NCBI GenBank assembly: GCA_020719045.1
Contig: DYQY01000005.1
Coordinates: 62,001-126,000, forward strand
Direction: 5' to 3'
DNA: 64,000 nucleotides
From: Candidatus Termititenax sp.
Lineage (GTDB): Bacteria > Margulisbacteria > Riflemargulisbacteria > GWF2-35-9 > DYQY01
The position numbers and the translations under genes were made by a program. Under the pieces are notes generated by a model. That model was not told the DNA's origin. It searched no databases and saw only the letters and a list, made by a program, of their open reading frames with translations. Shown one piece after another: positions 36,712 through 44,511 of this stretch (position 1 is the stretch's first letter; each line of letters begins with the position of its first letter).

Positions 36712-37831
36712 TTTTTATTAGTTCCTTAATAATAGTCTCCATCTTTGTTGAACGTGACCCTTTGAAGAGTATTACTTTGTTTTTTGGACTTAATTCATTA
36801 ATTTTGCTAGGAATCAATGTTTTGTCTGTATAATAGTAACATTTGTCGTTCTTTTTCTCAATTCGAAGATATGTGTTTCCATAAAAAATTGCTTTTTCTA
36901 TTTGTTTATCATTAATAATTTTATTAATCAGCTCTTTGTGGAATAAATCTTCTTTTTTCCCTAGCTCTTTCATTTCCCCAAGAACAGTTATTATTTTATG
37001 GTTTGGGTACATAGCTTTTGTTTTGTTTATAGAAAACTCCATGCTGTTAGGGTTAGCATTGTAAGCATCATCAATAATAATATTTCCGTTCCATTTAGTT
37101 ATTTCTTCACGATGTGGACTAATGGATTTAATTTCTAGAGCATCAAGTTCTTCTTGTGTAATACCAAAGTTCATCGCCAGAGCAGATGCTAGCTTTTTGC
37201 TTGATAATAGTGGTTGTTCTTCTGTGATTGTGTTTATTATAAATTCATTCTTTTGTGCCTTTTCTTTGACGAGTTCATAATAATCAAATTTGGTGTTTAA
37301 GTAAGCAGAATATTTTTTATTTTTATCTTTTGGAAAGTTAAAAATCTCAGACTTACCGAGTGCAATATTTTTTTGTGTTTTCATTAGCTCAAGGTGAGCA
37401 AGACCGATATTTGTGATTAGGGTTATGTCAGGTCTAATAATGTTTGATAAATAGGTTAGGTCTCCTCTGTGTCTCATTCCCATTTCAATAATAATAAAGT
37501 CAGCATCACTTGGGGCATTAAGTAGTGTTAACGGTGCACCAACCTCGTTGTTTTGATTCTCAAAAGTGCTATGAACTTTGTATTTGATGCTAAGTATTTG
37601 GTGAAGCATATCTTTAAGGGTTGTTTTGCCGGAGCTACCTGTAAGACCGATAACCGTTGCTTTAATGTTATTCATTCTATGATAAGTAGCATATTCAGGT
37701 AAGTCTACATCAAGCACCTTGATTTTTCTTTTAATCATTTCTGGGATAAAGCTGTGTCCATCAAAGTTTTCACCTTTAATAGGAATAAAGATATCATTTT
37801 CTTTTATGGTTCTGGTATCTATGGAATACAA
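36704..37831 (-). CDS. murF: UDP-MurNAc-tripeptide-D-alanyl-D-alanine ligase, compact form
   Basis: Adds D-Ala-D-Ala to the UDP-MurNAc-tripeptide. The 375-residue protein is about 70-80 residues shorter than most MurF; the P-loop GLTGSSGKTTLKDML is already at about residue 61, so the N-terminal substrate domain is reduced (SIDTRTIKENDIFIPIKGENFDGHSF). IIIEMGMRHRGDL, TNIGLAHLE and IIDDAYNANPNSM are conserved. It overlaps murE by 13 bases and mraY by eight. Confidence 0.93.
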   Translation of the reverse strand: MYSIDTRTIKENDIFIPIKGENFDGHSFIPEMIKRKIKVLDVDLPEYATYHRMNNIKATVIGLTGSSGKTTLKDMLHQILSIKYKVHSTFENQNNEVGAPLTLLNAPSDADFIIIEMGMRHRGDLTYLSNIIRPDITLITNIGLAHLELMKTQKNIALGKSEIFNFPKDKNKKYSAYLNTKFDYYELVKEKAQKNEFIINTITEEQPLLSSKKLASALAMNFGITQEELDALEIKSISPHREEITKWNGNIIIDDAYNANPNSMEFSINKTKAMYPNHKIITVLGEMKELGKKEDLFHKELINKIINDKQIEKAIFYGNTYLRIEKKNDKCYYYTDKTLIPSKINELSPKNKVILFKGSRSTKMETIIKELIKND

Positions 37832-38979
37832 CTGGCTAGTTCCTTCACTATTTCACTGTCGTCAAAGTGGGATTTGATATTTCCAATAATTTGGTAGTCC
37901 TCGTGGCCTTTACCAGCCAGCATTATGAAGTCATTTGCTTTGGCAAGCAGAAGCGCTTTTTTAATAGCTTCTTTTCTGTCTATTTCAATTATTAATTTGT
38001 TTTTATTTTCTATGCCAACAGTAATCTGGTCTATGATAGACTGCGGATTCTCTGTTCTTGGATTGTCGGAAGTAACAATTATTATGTCAGCCCATTTATC
38101 TGCAATTTTGCCCATAAGTGGTCTTTTTTTGTTGTCTCTATCTCCACCAGCACCGAACACAGCAATAAGTTTATTTTTTGTAATTTTTCTTGCCTCTTTA
38201 AGAACATTGTCCAGCCCATCAGGAGTGTGCGCGTAATCAACTACTGCGGTGTATGGTTTATTTATAGCAACTTTTTCGAACCTTCCTTTTGGTGGCAAGG
38301 CGTTAGCTAGTCCATCTTTTATGGTTTGAATAGGAATACTCAGTGCCTTACAGATAGCAAAAGTAGCTTTCAGATTATTTTCATTAAAAGCACCTATAAG
38401 TTTATGAGAGAAATCAATTTTTATTTTCTTGTAGTCAGTAGGATAGATTGTCGTACCAACTGGGTTTGTTAAGAATTTGAATTTTGCACTAACGTAGTTC
38501 TTAAAAGTTTTGTGATAGTCTAAGTGGTCTTGAGTAATGTTCGTAAGAAGTTTAACTGTGAATGGTAATCCTGCAATTCTATTTTCTTCAACACCAATAG
38601 AGGATACTTCCATTATTAGGTGAGTTTCATTATTCTCTATCATTTCTTTAATGATAGACACTAGGTCGAAAATCTCTGGTGTAGTCAGTGATGAGTTGAT
38701 TGTTCCTATAACTCTTGGTTTTGCGCCAGCCTGTTTTAGCACTTCGTTTACTAAATAGGTTACAGTTGTTTTGCCATTGGTGCCTGTTACGCCGATTATT
38801 TTTATTTTATTCATCGGAAGGTTCCATAGCGTGCTAAGATATCTGTAAACAAATTTTTTATCAATCTTGATGATTTTATTTGTTTTTTCTATGAGTTCCT
38901 TGGTTATGTGATTCTGACCCTTATTAATGGCTAAAAAAATGTCATTCGTGTTTATTTTTCTGGTGTCATACTGTATCAT
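37819..38979 (-). CDS. murE: UDP-MurNAc-dipeptide ligase MurE, meso-DAP type, compact form
   Basis: Adds the third amino acid of the stem peptide. The motif SDNPRTENP (about residue 295) is the DNPR signature linked to meso-diaminopimelate, not lysine. The P-loop GVTGTNGKTTVTYL is at about residue 63 against about 110 in Escherichia coli, and total length is 386 against about 495, so the N-terminal domain is shortened. TNITQDHLDYH and VVDYAHTPDGL are conserved. It is the first gene of the mur operon and has a promoter immediately upstream. Confidence 0.94.
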   Translation of the reverse strand: MIQYDTRKINTNDIFLAINKGQNHITKELIEKTNKIIKIDKKFVYRYLSTLWNLPMNKIKIIGVTGTNGKTTVTYLVNEVLKQAGAKPRVIGTINSSLTTPEIFDLVSIIKEMIENNETHLIMEVSSIGVEENRIAGLPFTVKLLTNITQDHLDYHKTFKNYVSAKFKFLTNPVGTTIYPTDYKKIKIDFSHKLIGAFNENNLKATFAICKALSIPIQTIKDGLANALPPKGRFEKVAINKPYTAVVDYAHTPDGLDNVLKEARKITKNKLIAVFGAGGDRDNKKRPLMGKIADKWADIIIVTSDNPRTENPQSIIDQITVGIENKNKLIIEIDRKEAIKKALLLAKANDFIMLAGKGHEDYQIIGNIKSHFDDSEIVKELASCIP

Positions 38980-38988
38980 ATAACAAGA

Positions 38989-39018
38989 ATTATAAGGCTA
39001 GAATAGAAGCAATTGCAA
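38989..39018 (-). promoter_or_regulatory. Promoter of murE operon, near-leaderless
   Basis: On the minus strand TTGCAA (39013-39018), an 18-base spacer and TATAAT (38989-38994) precede the murE ATG by nine bases. No ribosome-binding site fits in the gap. TTGCAA is self-complementary and lies in the region shared with the divergent sigma-factor gene. Confidence 0.65.
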
Positions 39019-39036
39019 TACTGAAGAGGGGTTGTT

Positions 39037-39801
39037 TTGTTAACAGGCAAAGAATTATTTATTAAGTTCAGAGAAACAGAAGATCCAAAGCTTAAAGATC
39101 AGATAATTGAACAACACTACAACTTAGTAATATATGTAGCTCGTAAGTTCTTAGGCAAAGGTGAGGCATTAGAAGACCTTATTCAAGTTGGCATCATAGG
39201 TCTTATCAAGTCTATGGATAACTATGACCCTAGTTATAATGCTGAGTTTGCAACCTATGCCATGCCGATGATTGTTGGCGAGATTAAGCATTATTTTAGA
39301 GACCACGCACGTTTGGTCAAGCTACCAAGAAGACTTCACGAGCTTAACGCTCAGATTAAAAAGTTGGCTTTTGAATTTCAACAGAATTATGACCGTTCAC
39401 CAACTATTGAAGAAATAGCTAAACAGCTAAACGCTTCTGAGGAAGAAGTTCTAGAAGCGATGGAGGCTGGTGAAGCAAGTAGGGCTCTTAGTTTGGACTC
39501 TCCAGCCTTTGTAACAGAGAGAAGCGGTGAAGTGGTATCTGACGCTAGAGCGTCTTTGATGGACTCATTAGGTGTAGAGCATCTTGAGTCAAAGATAATA
39601 GATAGAGAGACTTTGAAGTTTGCAATAGCTAATATTCTTAATAGAAGAGAGCAAAGAATTATTTATATGAGATATTATGATAATCTTTCTCAGCATGAGA
39701 TTGCTACTTATCTGCGTTTATCACAGATGCACGTGTCTAGACTTATTAAAAACGCTATTGATAAATTATCCAGGTATATTCAAAAAAATTCTATAATTTA
39801 G
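39037..39801 (+). CDS. RNA polymerase sigma factor, SigB/SigF/SigG family
   Basis: The TTG at 39037 follows GAGGGG and gives a 254-residue group 3 sigma factor. Region 2 reads LEDLIQVGIIGLIKSMDNYDPSYNAEFATYAMPMIVGEIKHYFRDH in parts (core binding and -10 recognition, residues about 45-95), region 3 includes RSPTIEEIAKQL, and region 4 has LSQHEIATYLRLSQMHVSRLI (residues about 215-240). Such sigma factors are usually governed by anti-sigma and anti-anti-sigma proteins; a SpoIIE-type phosphatase that could act in that switch converges on it, but no anti-sigma gene is in the window. Confidence 0.92.
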   Translation: MLTGKELFIKFRETEDPKLKDQIIEQHYNLVIYVARKFLGKGEALEDLIQVGIIGLIKSMDNYDPSYNAEFATYAMPMIVGEIKHYFRDHARLVKLPRRLHELNAQIKKLAFEFQQNYDRSPTIEEIAKQLNASEEEVLEAMEAGEASRALSLDSPAFVTERSGEVVSDARASLMDSLGVEHLESKIIDRETLKFAIANILNRREQRIIYMRYYDNLSQHEIATYLRLSQMHVSRLIKNAIDKLSRYIQKNSII

Positions 39802-39823
39802 CAGAGACTGCAGGGTGGTGGGT

Positions 39824-40801
39824 CTAACTATATTCAAGTAACATCATTGTAATGTCATCATCGGTATTGGGGCTTTTACTGTATTCTTTTATTTCATCAA
39901 GTATTTTTTGAAAAAGGTTTTCTCCAGATAACCAGCTATTTTCTTGAAGAATTTTTGTTAGTCTGCTGGCTCCAAATAGTTCGCCATTTTCGTCTTTTGC
40001 TTCAGTTACTCCATCAGTGTATAAGAATATTTTGTCTCCTTGCTCAAGGATGATGTCTTTTTGCTCGAATTCTGGAGATTCGAACATACCAAGGAATACT
40101 CCCTCTGTTTCTAATAAGATGACTGTATTATTTTTTTTCAGTAAGATTGGTGCAGTATGTCCAGCCTTTGAATAGGTGAGCTTATTGTTTGTTACATCTA
40201 AGGTAGCACCAAAAATAGTAACAAAGTTAATCGCACTTCCTTCTGTATATTCAAGTAAGCGTTTGTTAGCTATTTCCATCATCTGTTTGGGCTGAATCTG
40301 TTGTGAAAATAGGTCTTCAAGTGTGTTTTTTGATAAAATCATAACTAGGGCAGATGCTACACCGTGGCCGGAAACGTCTCCGATAGCGAAGTTAATTGTT
40401 TCATCTTTTTTGTTTTTTAAAGTAATTACTCCTAGGTCTGGCTCAGAGGATTGAATTTTATTTTTAATATCCTTTGTCATTACAAAGAAGTCGCCTCCAA
40501 TTTTCTCGGCAGGCATACAAAGGGCAGTAAGCTGATATTTTTTATATTGAATTTTATTTGTTGCAAGTAGTCCGCTTTGGATTCTTCTTGCCATGTCTAA
40601 GTCTCGTTTGTTTTTCATTTGGTTTCTATCGGTTGTCTTAATGAGTTGTAATGCCTCTTGTTTTAAGACTTCTGCATTGTTTTTAAGAACCTCCGTTTCT
40701 TTGATAGTTTTTAGTTTTAAATCTCTCTCTCTCTTAAGGAAAAGAAGAAGTGTTGCAGAGATTGCAAAGAAAATAAGTAGATAGATGATATGAATTAACA
40801 T
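39824..40801 (-). CDS. PP2C/SpoIIE-type serine phosphatase (RsbU-like), membrane anchored
   Basis: The 325-residue protein has one N-terminal helix (about residues 3-21), a coiled-coil linker (about residues 25-65), and a SpoIIE domain: DMARRIQSGLL, ALCMPAEKIGGDFF, FAIGDVSGHGVASALVM (metal-binding Asp), IFLYTDGVTEAKDENGELFG and NTDDDITMMLL. Related enzymes dephosphorylate anti-sigma antagonists. It converges on a SigB/SigF-type sigma gene, which makes a partner-switching link plausible but not proven. Confidence 0.9.
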   Translation of the reverse strand: MLIHIIYLLIFFAISATLLLFLKRERDLKLKTIKETEVLKNNAEVLKQEALQLIKTTDRNQMKNKRDLDMARRIQSGLLATNKIQYKKYQLTALCMPAEKIGGDFFVMTKDIKNKIQSSEPDLGVITLKNKKDETINFAIGDVSGHGVASALVMILSKNTLEDLFSQQIQPKQMMEIANKRLLEYTEGSAINFVTIFGATLDVTNNKLTYSKAGHTAPILLKKNNTVILLETEGVFLGMFESPEFEQKDIILEQGDKIFLYTDGVTEAKDENGELFGASRLTKILQENSWLSGENLFQKILDEIKEYSKSPNTDDDITMMLLEYS

Positions 40802-40958
40802 AGTTGTTTCTAATTAGCCCCCCTAGAGTATATTTAAGGATATTAGCATCAGATATATAAAATCAATAGGGGTTGAAATAGCAAAAAAATATGGTTTAAC
40901 GTAGGGTGTGGTTTTTTGTGGGAATATTATAGCGTTATCGTATTCTATTATAGAAAAG

Positions 40959-40987
40959 TTGACGTTTATTTGCTATGTGATTATACT
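40959..40987 (+). promoter_or_regulatory. Leaderless promoter of pilin-like gene
   Basis: TTGACG (40959-40964), a 17-base spacer and TATACT (40982-40987) are followed by six bases and ATG at 40994. This is one of the two best-formed leaderless promoters in the window and also sets the start of the gene. Confidence 0.75.
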
Positions 40988-40993
40988 GTTAAT

Positions 40994-41431
40994 ATGATGG
41001 TTGCTCCTAGTAATAGAAAAGCCTTTATGTTACTTGAGACATTATTAGCTTTATCTATTCTATTAATATTGTTGCCAATGGTAAGTAATATTTTTTATGG
41101 GAGCGTTAAAAGATATCAATCGAATTCAGATGAGAATAAAGAGATAGCTCAGGTAGTGTTTGCAGAAATGTATCTAAACAAGATAGGCAAAGTTTCTGAC
41201 TCAATTAATGTGGTTGGTGAGGTTTTGCAAATTGATAGTGGAGGCGTTATCCATGAAGTGGGAGTTAAAAATAATAAGCTGTATACTATGCAATCAGCAA
41301 CTAGATACTTAACAATAGAACCAATGCAAATAAGTAGCTATCGGTTTATTAAGTTAAATGATAATTACTATCAGATTGAGTTGCGTACAAAAACTAATAG
41401 AGAATATTTAATTCAAATGATTAGATACTAA
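40994..41431 (+). CDS. Type IV pilin/pseudopilin-like protein
   Basis: The ATG at 40994 is chosen because a -35/-10 pair lies exactly upstream; longer frames start inside the promoter. The 145-residue protein has a short basic leader (MMVAPSNRKA) and the hydrophobic FMLLETLLALSILLILLPMV, matching the prepilin pattern with Glu at +5, though the residue before the cleavage point would be Ala in place of the usual Gly. The rest is a small soluble beta-rich domain. No other pilus gene is near. It could be a minor pseudopilin of a secretion or competence system. Confidence 0.65.
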   Translation: MMVAPSNRKAFMLLETLLALSILLILLPMVSNIFYGSVKRYQSNSDENKEIAQVVFAEMYLNKIGKVSDSINVVGEVLQIDSGGVIHEVGVKNNKLYTMQSATRYLTIEPMQISSYRFIKLNDNYYQIELRTKTNREYLIQMIRY

Positions 41432-41469
41432 TTAGTGTATTTGTTTGTTTACAAAAGAATATAATCTTA

Positions 41470-41499
41470 ACCCTCTCAATTCGAAAGAAAGGAGAGGGT
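41470..41499. terminator. Hairpin between converging pilin-like gene and glyQ
   Basis: ACCCTCTC (41470-41477) pairs perfectly with GAGAGGGT (41492-41499) around a 14-base loop. There is no strong T-run, so termination is likely but not certain. Confidence 0.5.
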
Positions 41500-41547
41500 G
41501 CTGGTATCGTATCAATTAGAAGTTTTTGTTAGTTACAGCGGGTGAGG

Positions 41548-42417
41548 TTACTTCTTTAGTAATGGAAACCCAAGTTCTTCGCGTTTAGCAAGATACTTAA
41601 CCGCACATTTTTTTGCTAAATGACGTATTTTAGTTATGTAGTTTGTTCTTTCAGTAACGCTTATAGCACCTCTTGCATCAAGTAAGTTAAAGGTGTGTGA
41701 GCATTTTAGACAATAGTCATATGCTGGTAGAATTAGTTTTTCTTCAATGCATTTATATGATTCTTTTTCGAATTTCTGAAACATATCAGTAAGCATTTCA
41801 ACGTTTGAAACTTCAAAGTTGTATTTACTTTGTTCTTGCTCATTTTGAAGGTAAATATCGCCATACTTTATGTTATCGTTCCAGTTTATGTCATATACAG
41901 AATCTTTGCCCTGAATAAACATAGTTAATCTTTCAATGCCATAGGTTATTTCTACAGAAACCGGATCAAGTTCAATGCCACCAGTAATCTGAAAGTAAGT
42001 GAATTGTGTTACTTCCATGCCATCTAGCCATACTTCCCATCCTAAGCCAGCTGCTCCAAGAGTAGGTGATTCCCAGTTGTCTTCAACAAAGCGTAAGTCA
42101 TGTTCTGTAAGGTCAACACCAATCGCCTCTAGACTTCTTTTATATAAGTCCTGAACATTCAAAGGTGAAGGTTTAAGAATTACTTGAAATTGAAAATAGT
42201 GTTGTAGCCTATTCGGGTTTTCTCCATAACGACCATCAGTAGGTCTTCTTGATGGCTCTACGTAAGCAACGTTATATGGTTCAGGTCCTAGAACTCTTAG
42301 GAAAGTAGCAGGGTTCATTGTTCCTGCGCCTTTTTCCATATCATATGGTTGTTGGATAATGCATCCTTGGTCTGCCCAAAACTGTTGTAAAGTTAGAATA
42401 ACATTTTGAAAATTCAT
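41548..42417 (-). CDS. glyQ: Glycine-tRNA ligase alpha subunit
   Basis: Catalytic subunit of the tetrameric glycyl-tRNA synthetase. The 289-residue protein is full length and near-identical in pattern to other Gly[30 protein letters not shown] (parts: [15 protein letters not shown]), [28 protein letters not shown] region, [17 protein letters not shown], and the C-terminal [14 protein letters not shown]. It stands alone with its own promoter; the beta subunit is at 27268-29292 on the opposite strand. Confidence 0.97.
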   Translation of the reverse strand: MNFQNVILTLQQFWADQGCIIQQPYDMEKGAGTMNPATFLRVLGPEPYNVAYVEPSRRPTDGRYGENPNRLQHYFQFQVILKPSPLNVQDLYKRSLEAIGVDLTEHDLRFVEDNWESPTLGAAGLGWEVWLDGMEVTQFTYFQITGGIELDPVSVEITYGIERLTMFIQGKDSVYDINWNDNIKYGDIYLQNEQEQSKYNFEVSNVEMLTDMFQKFEKESYKCIEEKLILPAYDYCLKCSHTFNLLDARGAISVTERTNYITKIRHLAKKCAVKYLAKREELGFPLLKK

Positions 42418-42423
42418 GACAGT

Positions 42424-42452
42424 ATTATACAGTTTATTTGTTGATTTGTTTA
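42424..42452 (-). promoter_or_regulatory. Leaderless promoter of glyQ
   Basis: On the minus strand TAAACA (42447-42452), a 17-base spacer and TATAAT (42424-42429) lie six bases before the glyQ ATG. Confidence 0.65.
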
Positions 42453-42559
42453 TCTGTTTATTTGTTAGTATATTAGTATATATAGGAAAAGGAAAAAGTA
42501 TTAAAGATAAAGTTGTTTTTCCTTTTCACCTCTCACCATTCACTTTTCACTATTTGTAA
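42453..42559. other. Intergenic region between glyQ and rpsF, no gene
   Basis: AT-rich sequence with short degenerate tandem words (TTTGTTTA/CTGTTTA on the glyQ side, TTTTCACC/TTTTCAC at about 42523-42552). No coding potential was seen. Confidence 0.5.
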
Positions 42560-42587
42560 TAGACATACCACAAGAGTGTGTTATAAT
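42560..42587 (+). promoter_or_regulatory. Promoter of rpsF operon
   Basis: TAGACA (42560-42565), a 16-base spacer and TATAAT (42582-42587) with an extended TGn just before it. It leaves a leader of about 90 bases ending in a GGAGG site, in contrast to the leaderless promoters nearby. The long leader may hold autoregulation by S6/S18, but no known fold was identified. Confidence 0.65.
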
Positions 42588-42682
42588 CTACTTTGCTCTT
42601 TTGGCATGGTCATCATAGTAGATTTTTCTTATCTTTTATGATTTAATATACCAGTTTGTAAATAATGTAGGAGGAACAGCAC

Positions 42683-42973
42683 ATGAAATATGAGGTTTTA
42701 GCATTACTTAAACCCGAAAATACTGAAGAACAAGTAGATTCGTTAATAGAAAAAATAAAGAAGAATATTGAAGCAGTTGATGGAACTTTTATCGACGCTG
42801 AAAAATGGGGTAAGAGAGAAACTCCATATGCTTTTAAAAAGCATAAAGGTCTTAAAGAAGCATATTATGTTTTAATTAACTTTGAAAAACTAAAAGGTGA
42901 ACTTACTAGACTGAACTACAGTATAAGTATCGACGAGAACGTAGTTCGTCATATGATTACAAAAAAGGACTAA
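42683..42973 (+). CDS. rpsF: 30S ribosomal protein S6
   Basis: A 96-residue S6 that binds 16S rRNA with S18. Family features: YEVLALLKPENTEEQV at the N-terminus, WGKRETPYAFKKHKGLKEAYYVLINF in the centre (the RRxLAYPI equivalent) and NVVRHMITKK at the end. GGAGG precedes the ATG. First gene of rpsF-ssb-ssb-rpsR-rplI, the usual order with one extra ssb. Confidence 0.96.
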   Translation: MKYEVLALLKPENTEEQVDSLIEKIKKNIEAVDGTFIDAEKWGKRETPYAFKKHKGLKEAYYVLINFEKLKGELTRLNYSISIDENVVRHMITKKD

Positions 42974-42982
42974 TATACTTTC

Positions 42983-43348
42983 ATGGCTCAGCTAAATAGA
43001 ATAATTTTGATTGGTAGTATAGTAGACGAACCAGATTTAAAAGTTTCAACAGAAGGTAAAAGTATAGCAAAGTTTACTATTGAAACTGAAAGATCCTTCG
43101 GAGATAAAACTGATAGGATTTCTGTTGTAGCTTGGGAAAAACTAGCTGATGCAGTTAACGAGTTTTCTAAAAACCAAGTAGTTTTGGTTGAAGGAAGAAT
43201 TCAGCAAAGGAGTTTTGAGGACACTGATAAGAATACAACTTGGGTTACTGAAGTTGTTGCTTCTTCTTTAAGAAGTTTTTCAGCTGGAGGAGTTACTGTT
43301 GCTGGTGGAAAAGAACAGGATATTACAGAGGATGATATACCTTTTTAA
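42983..43348 (+). CDS. ssb: Single-stranded DNA-binding protein, first tandem copy
   Basis: A 121-residue OB-fold SSB: LNRIILIGSIVDEPDLK, FTIETERSFGDKTDRISVVAWEKLAD, VLVEGRIQQRSFED. The C-terminal tip is EDDIPF, the acidic tail through which SSB recruits partner proteins. The linker is very short. It is one of two adjacent ssb genes with only moderate similarity. Its stop codon lies in the palindrome ACCTTTTTAAAAGGT (43339-43353). Confidence 0.93.
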   Translation: MAQLNRIILIGSIVDEPDLKVSTEGKSIAKFTIETERSFGDKTDRISVVAWEKLADAVNEFSKNQVVLVEGRIQQRSFEDTDKNTTWVTEVVASSLRSFSAGGVTVAGGKEQDITEDDIPF

Positions 43349-43373
43349 AAGGTAAAAGATAAAGGTAGAAAAC

Positions 43374-43739
43374 ATGTATAATAAAGTTTTTTTAATTGGT
43401 AATTTAACAAAAGATCCAGAGATGAGATATACAGCTGCTGGCATCCCAGTTACTAGATTTACAATAGCCGTTAACCGTGGATATGGTGATAATAAACAAG
43501 TAGATTTTTTAAGAATTTCTACCTGGAGAAAATTAGCTGAGTTCTGTGGAGAATATTTAGCTAAAGGAAGATCAGTTGCAATTGAAGGTTCATTGCAATT
43601 AAGTGAGTATGAAAAAGACGGCAAAGATAGAGTGTTTGCTGAAATAATGGCAGATCGCGTTGAAGTATTAAATAAGAAAGATAGTCAGTCGGATGAAGCT
43701 CCGACCAAATCTGGCAGTGATGAAGATATACCTTTTTAA
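43374..43739 (+). CDS. ssb: Single-stranded DNA-binding protein, second tandem copy
   Basis: Also 121 residues and the more canonical copy: NKVFLIGNLTKDPEMRYTAAG, FTIAVNRGYGD, VDFLRISTWRKLAEFCGEYLAKG, and tail DEDIPF after a short Ser/Asp-rich linker. The stop codon again lies in a palindrome (43730-43743). Two SSBs with intact acidic tips suggest different roles, such as replication and recombination or competence, as seen in Bacillus SsbA/SsbB; here this is inference. Confidence 0.94.
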   Translation: MYNKVFLIGNLTKDPEMRYTAAGIPVTRFTIAVNRGYGDNKQVDFLRISTWRKLAEFCGEYLAKGRSVAIEGSLQLSEYEKDGKDRVFAEIMADRVEVLNKKDSQSDEAPTKSGSDEDIPF

Positions 43740-43779
43740 AGGTTAAAAGGTAAAAAGGCTAATAGGAGGACTTTAGAAA

Positions 43780-44028
43780 ATGGCAAAAAGAGTAGCAGAA
43801 AAAGTATCAGCGTTCAAAAGAGTAAGAAAAAAGAAGTGTTCTGTATGCGTATCACGCGTTGAAGTAGTTGATTATAAAGATATCAATACTTTAAGAAAGA
43901 ACATTACTGATAGAGGAAAGATAGCATCTCGTAGGATGACAGGACTTTGTCCAAAGCACCAAAGAGCTATTGCTGCAGCTATTAAAAAAGCAAGAGAAGC
44001 AAGTTTATTGCCTCATGTAATGGATTAA
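43780..44028 (+). CDS. rpsR: 30S ribosomal protein S18, zinc-binding form
   Basis: An 82-residue S18 with KKCSVC near residue 20 and [11 protein letters not shown] near residue 62, giving the Cys-Cys/Cys-His set of the zinc-binding (C+) form. [20 protein letters not shown] is the conserved core. AGGAGG precedes the ATG. Partner of S6 in the platform of the small subunit. Confidence 0.96.
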   Translation: MAKRVAEKVSAFKRVRKKKCSVCVSRVEVVDYKDINTLRKNITDRGKIASRRMTGLCPKHQRAIAAAIKKAREASLLPHVMD

Positions 44029-44039
44029 GGAGAAGATAA

Positions 44040-44510
44040 ATGAGGATAATATTAACAGAAGACGATGTAAGATTAGGCGATAAAGGTAGCGTTGTTAGCG
44101 TAAAAAGAGGCTATGGCGTTAATTATTTAATTCCAGAAAATAAAGCTATCATTTATAACGCTGGTAATAAGGCAAAAGTTGACAATGAAATAGGTCAGCA
44201 GTCAAAAAGAATTGCTAAAGAAAAAGCTGAGCATCAAGCTCAAGCAGATAAGTTAAAAGAAGTTGAACTTAATTTTGTTGCAAAGGCAGCATTAACAGGT
44301 CACATTTATGGTTCAATTACTAACCATGATGTTTCTGAGAAGATTAAGGAATTAACAGGATTAGATATTTCTAAAAAGAAAATCGCAATTAACACACACA
44401 TTAAGACAGCTGGAAAGTATGCTGCAAATATTAAGTTATTTACAGGTATTAATGTATCAGTACCAATAATTGTTACAATCGAAGAAGAAGAGATTAAGCT
44501 AAAAAGATAA
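44040..44510 (+). CDS. rplI: 50S ribosomal protein L9
   Basis: A 156-residue L9 with the N-terminal signature MRIILTEDDVRLGDKGSVVSVKRGYGVNYLIP in parts (LGDKGSVVSVKRGYGVNYL), a long connecting helix (about residues 45-78) and the C-terminal rRNA-binding domain starting at FVAKAALTGHIYGSIT. AAGGAGAAG precedes the ATG. Confidence 0.96.
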   Translation: MRIILTEDDVRLGDKGSVVSVKRGYGVNYLIPENKAIIYNAGNKAKVDNEIGQQSKRIAKEKAEHQAQADKLKEVELNFVAKAALTGHIYGSITNHDVSEKIKELTGLDISKKKIAINTHIKTAGKYAANIKLFTGINVSVPIIVTIEEEEIKLKR

Positions 44511-44511
44511 A

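Noticed and set aside
42586-42620. ATCTACT and AGTAGAT complementary pair in the rpsF leader, followed by a T-run, as an attenuator
   Set aside because: The left arm overlaps the -10 box (42582-42587), so it would not be in the transcript.
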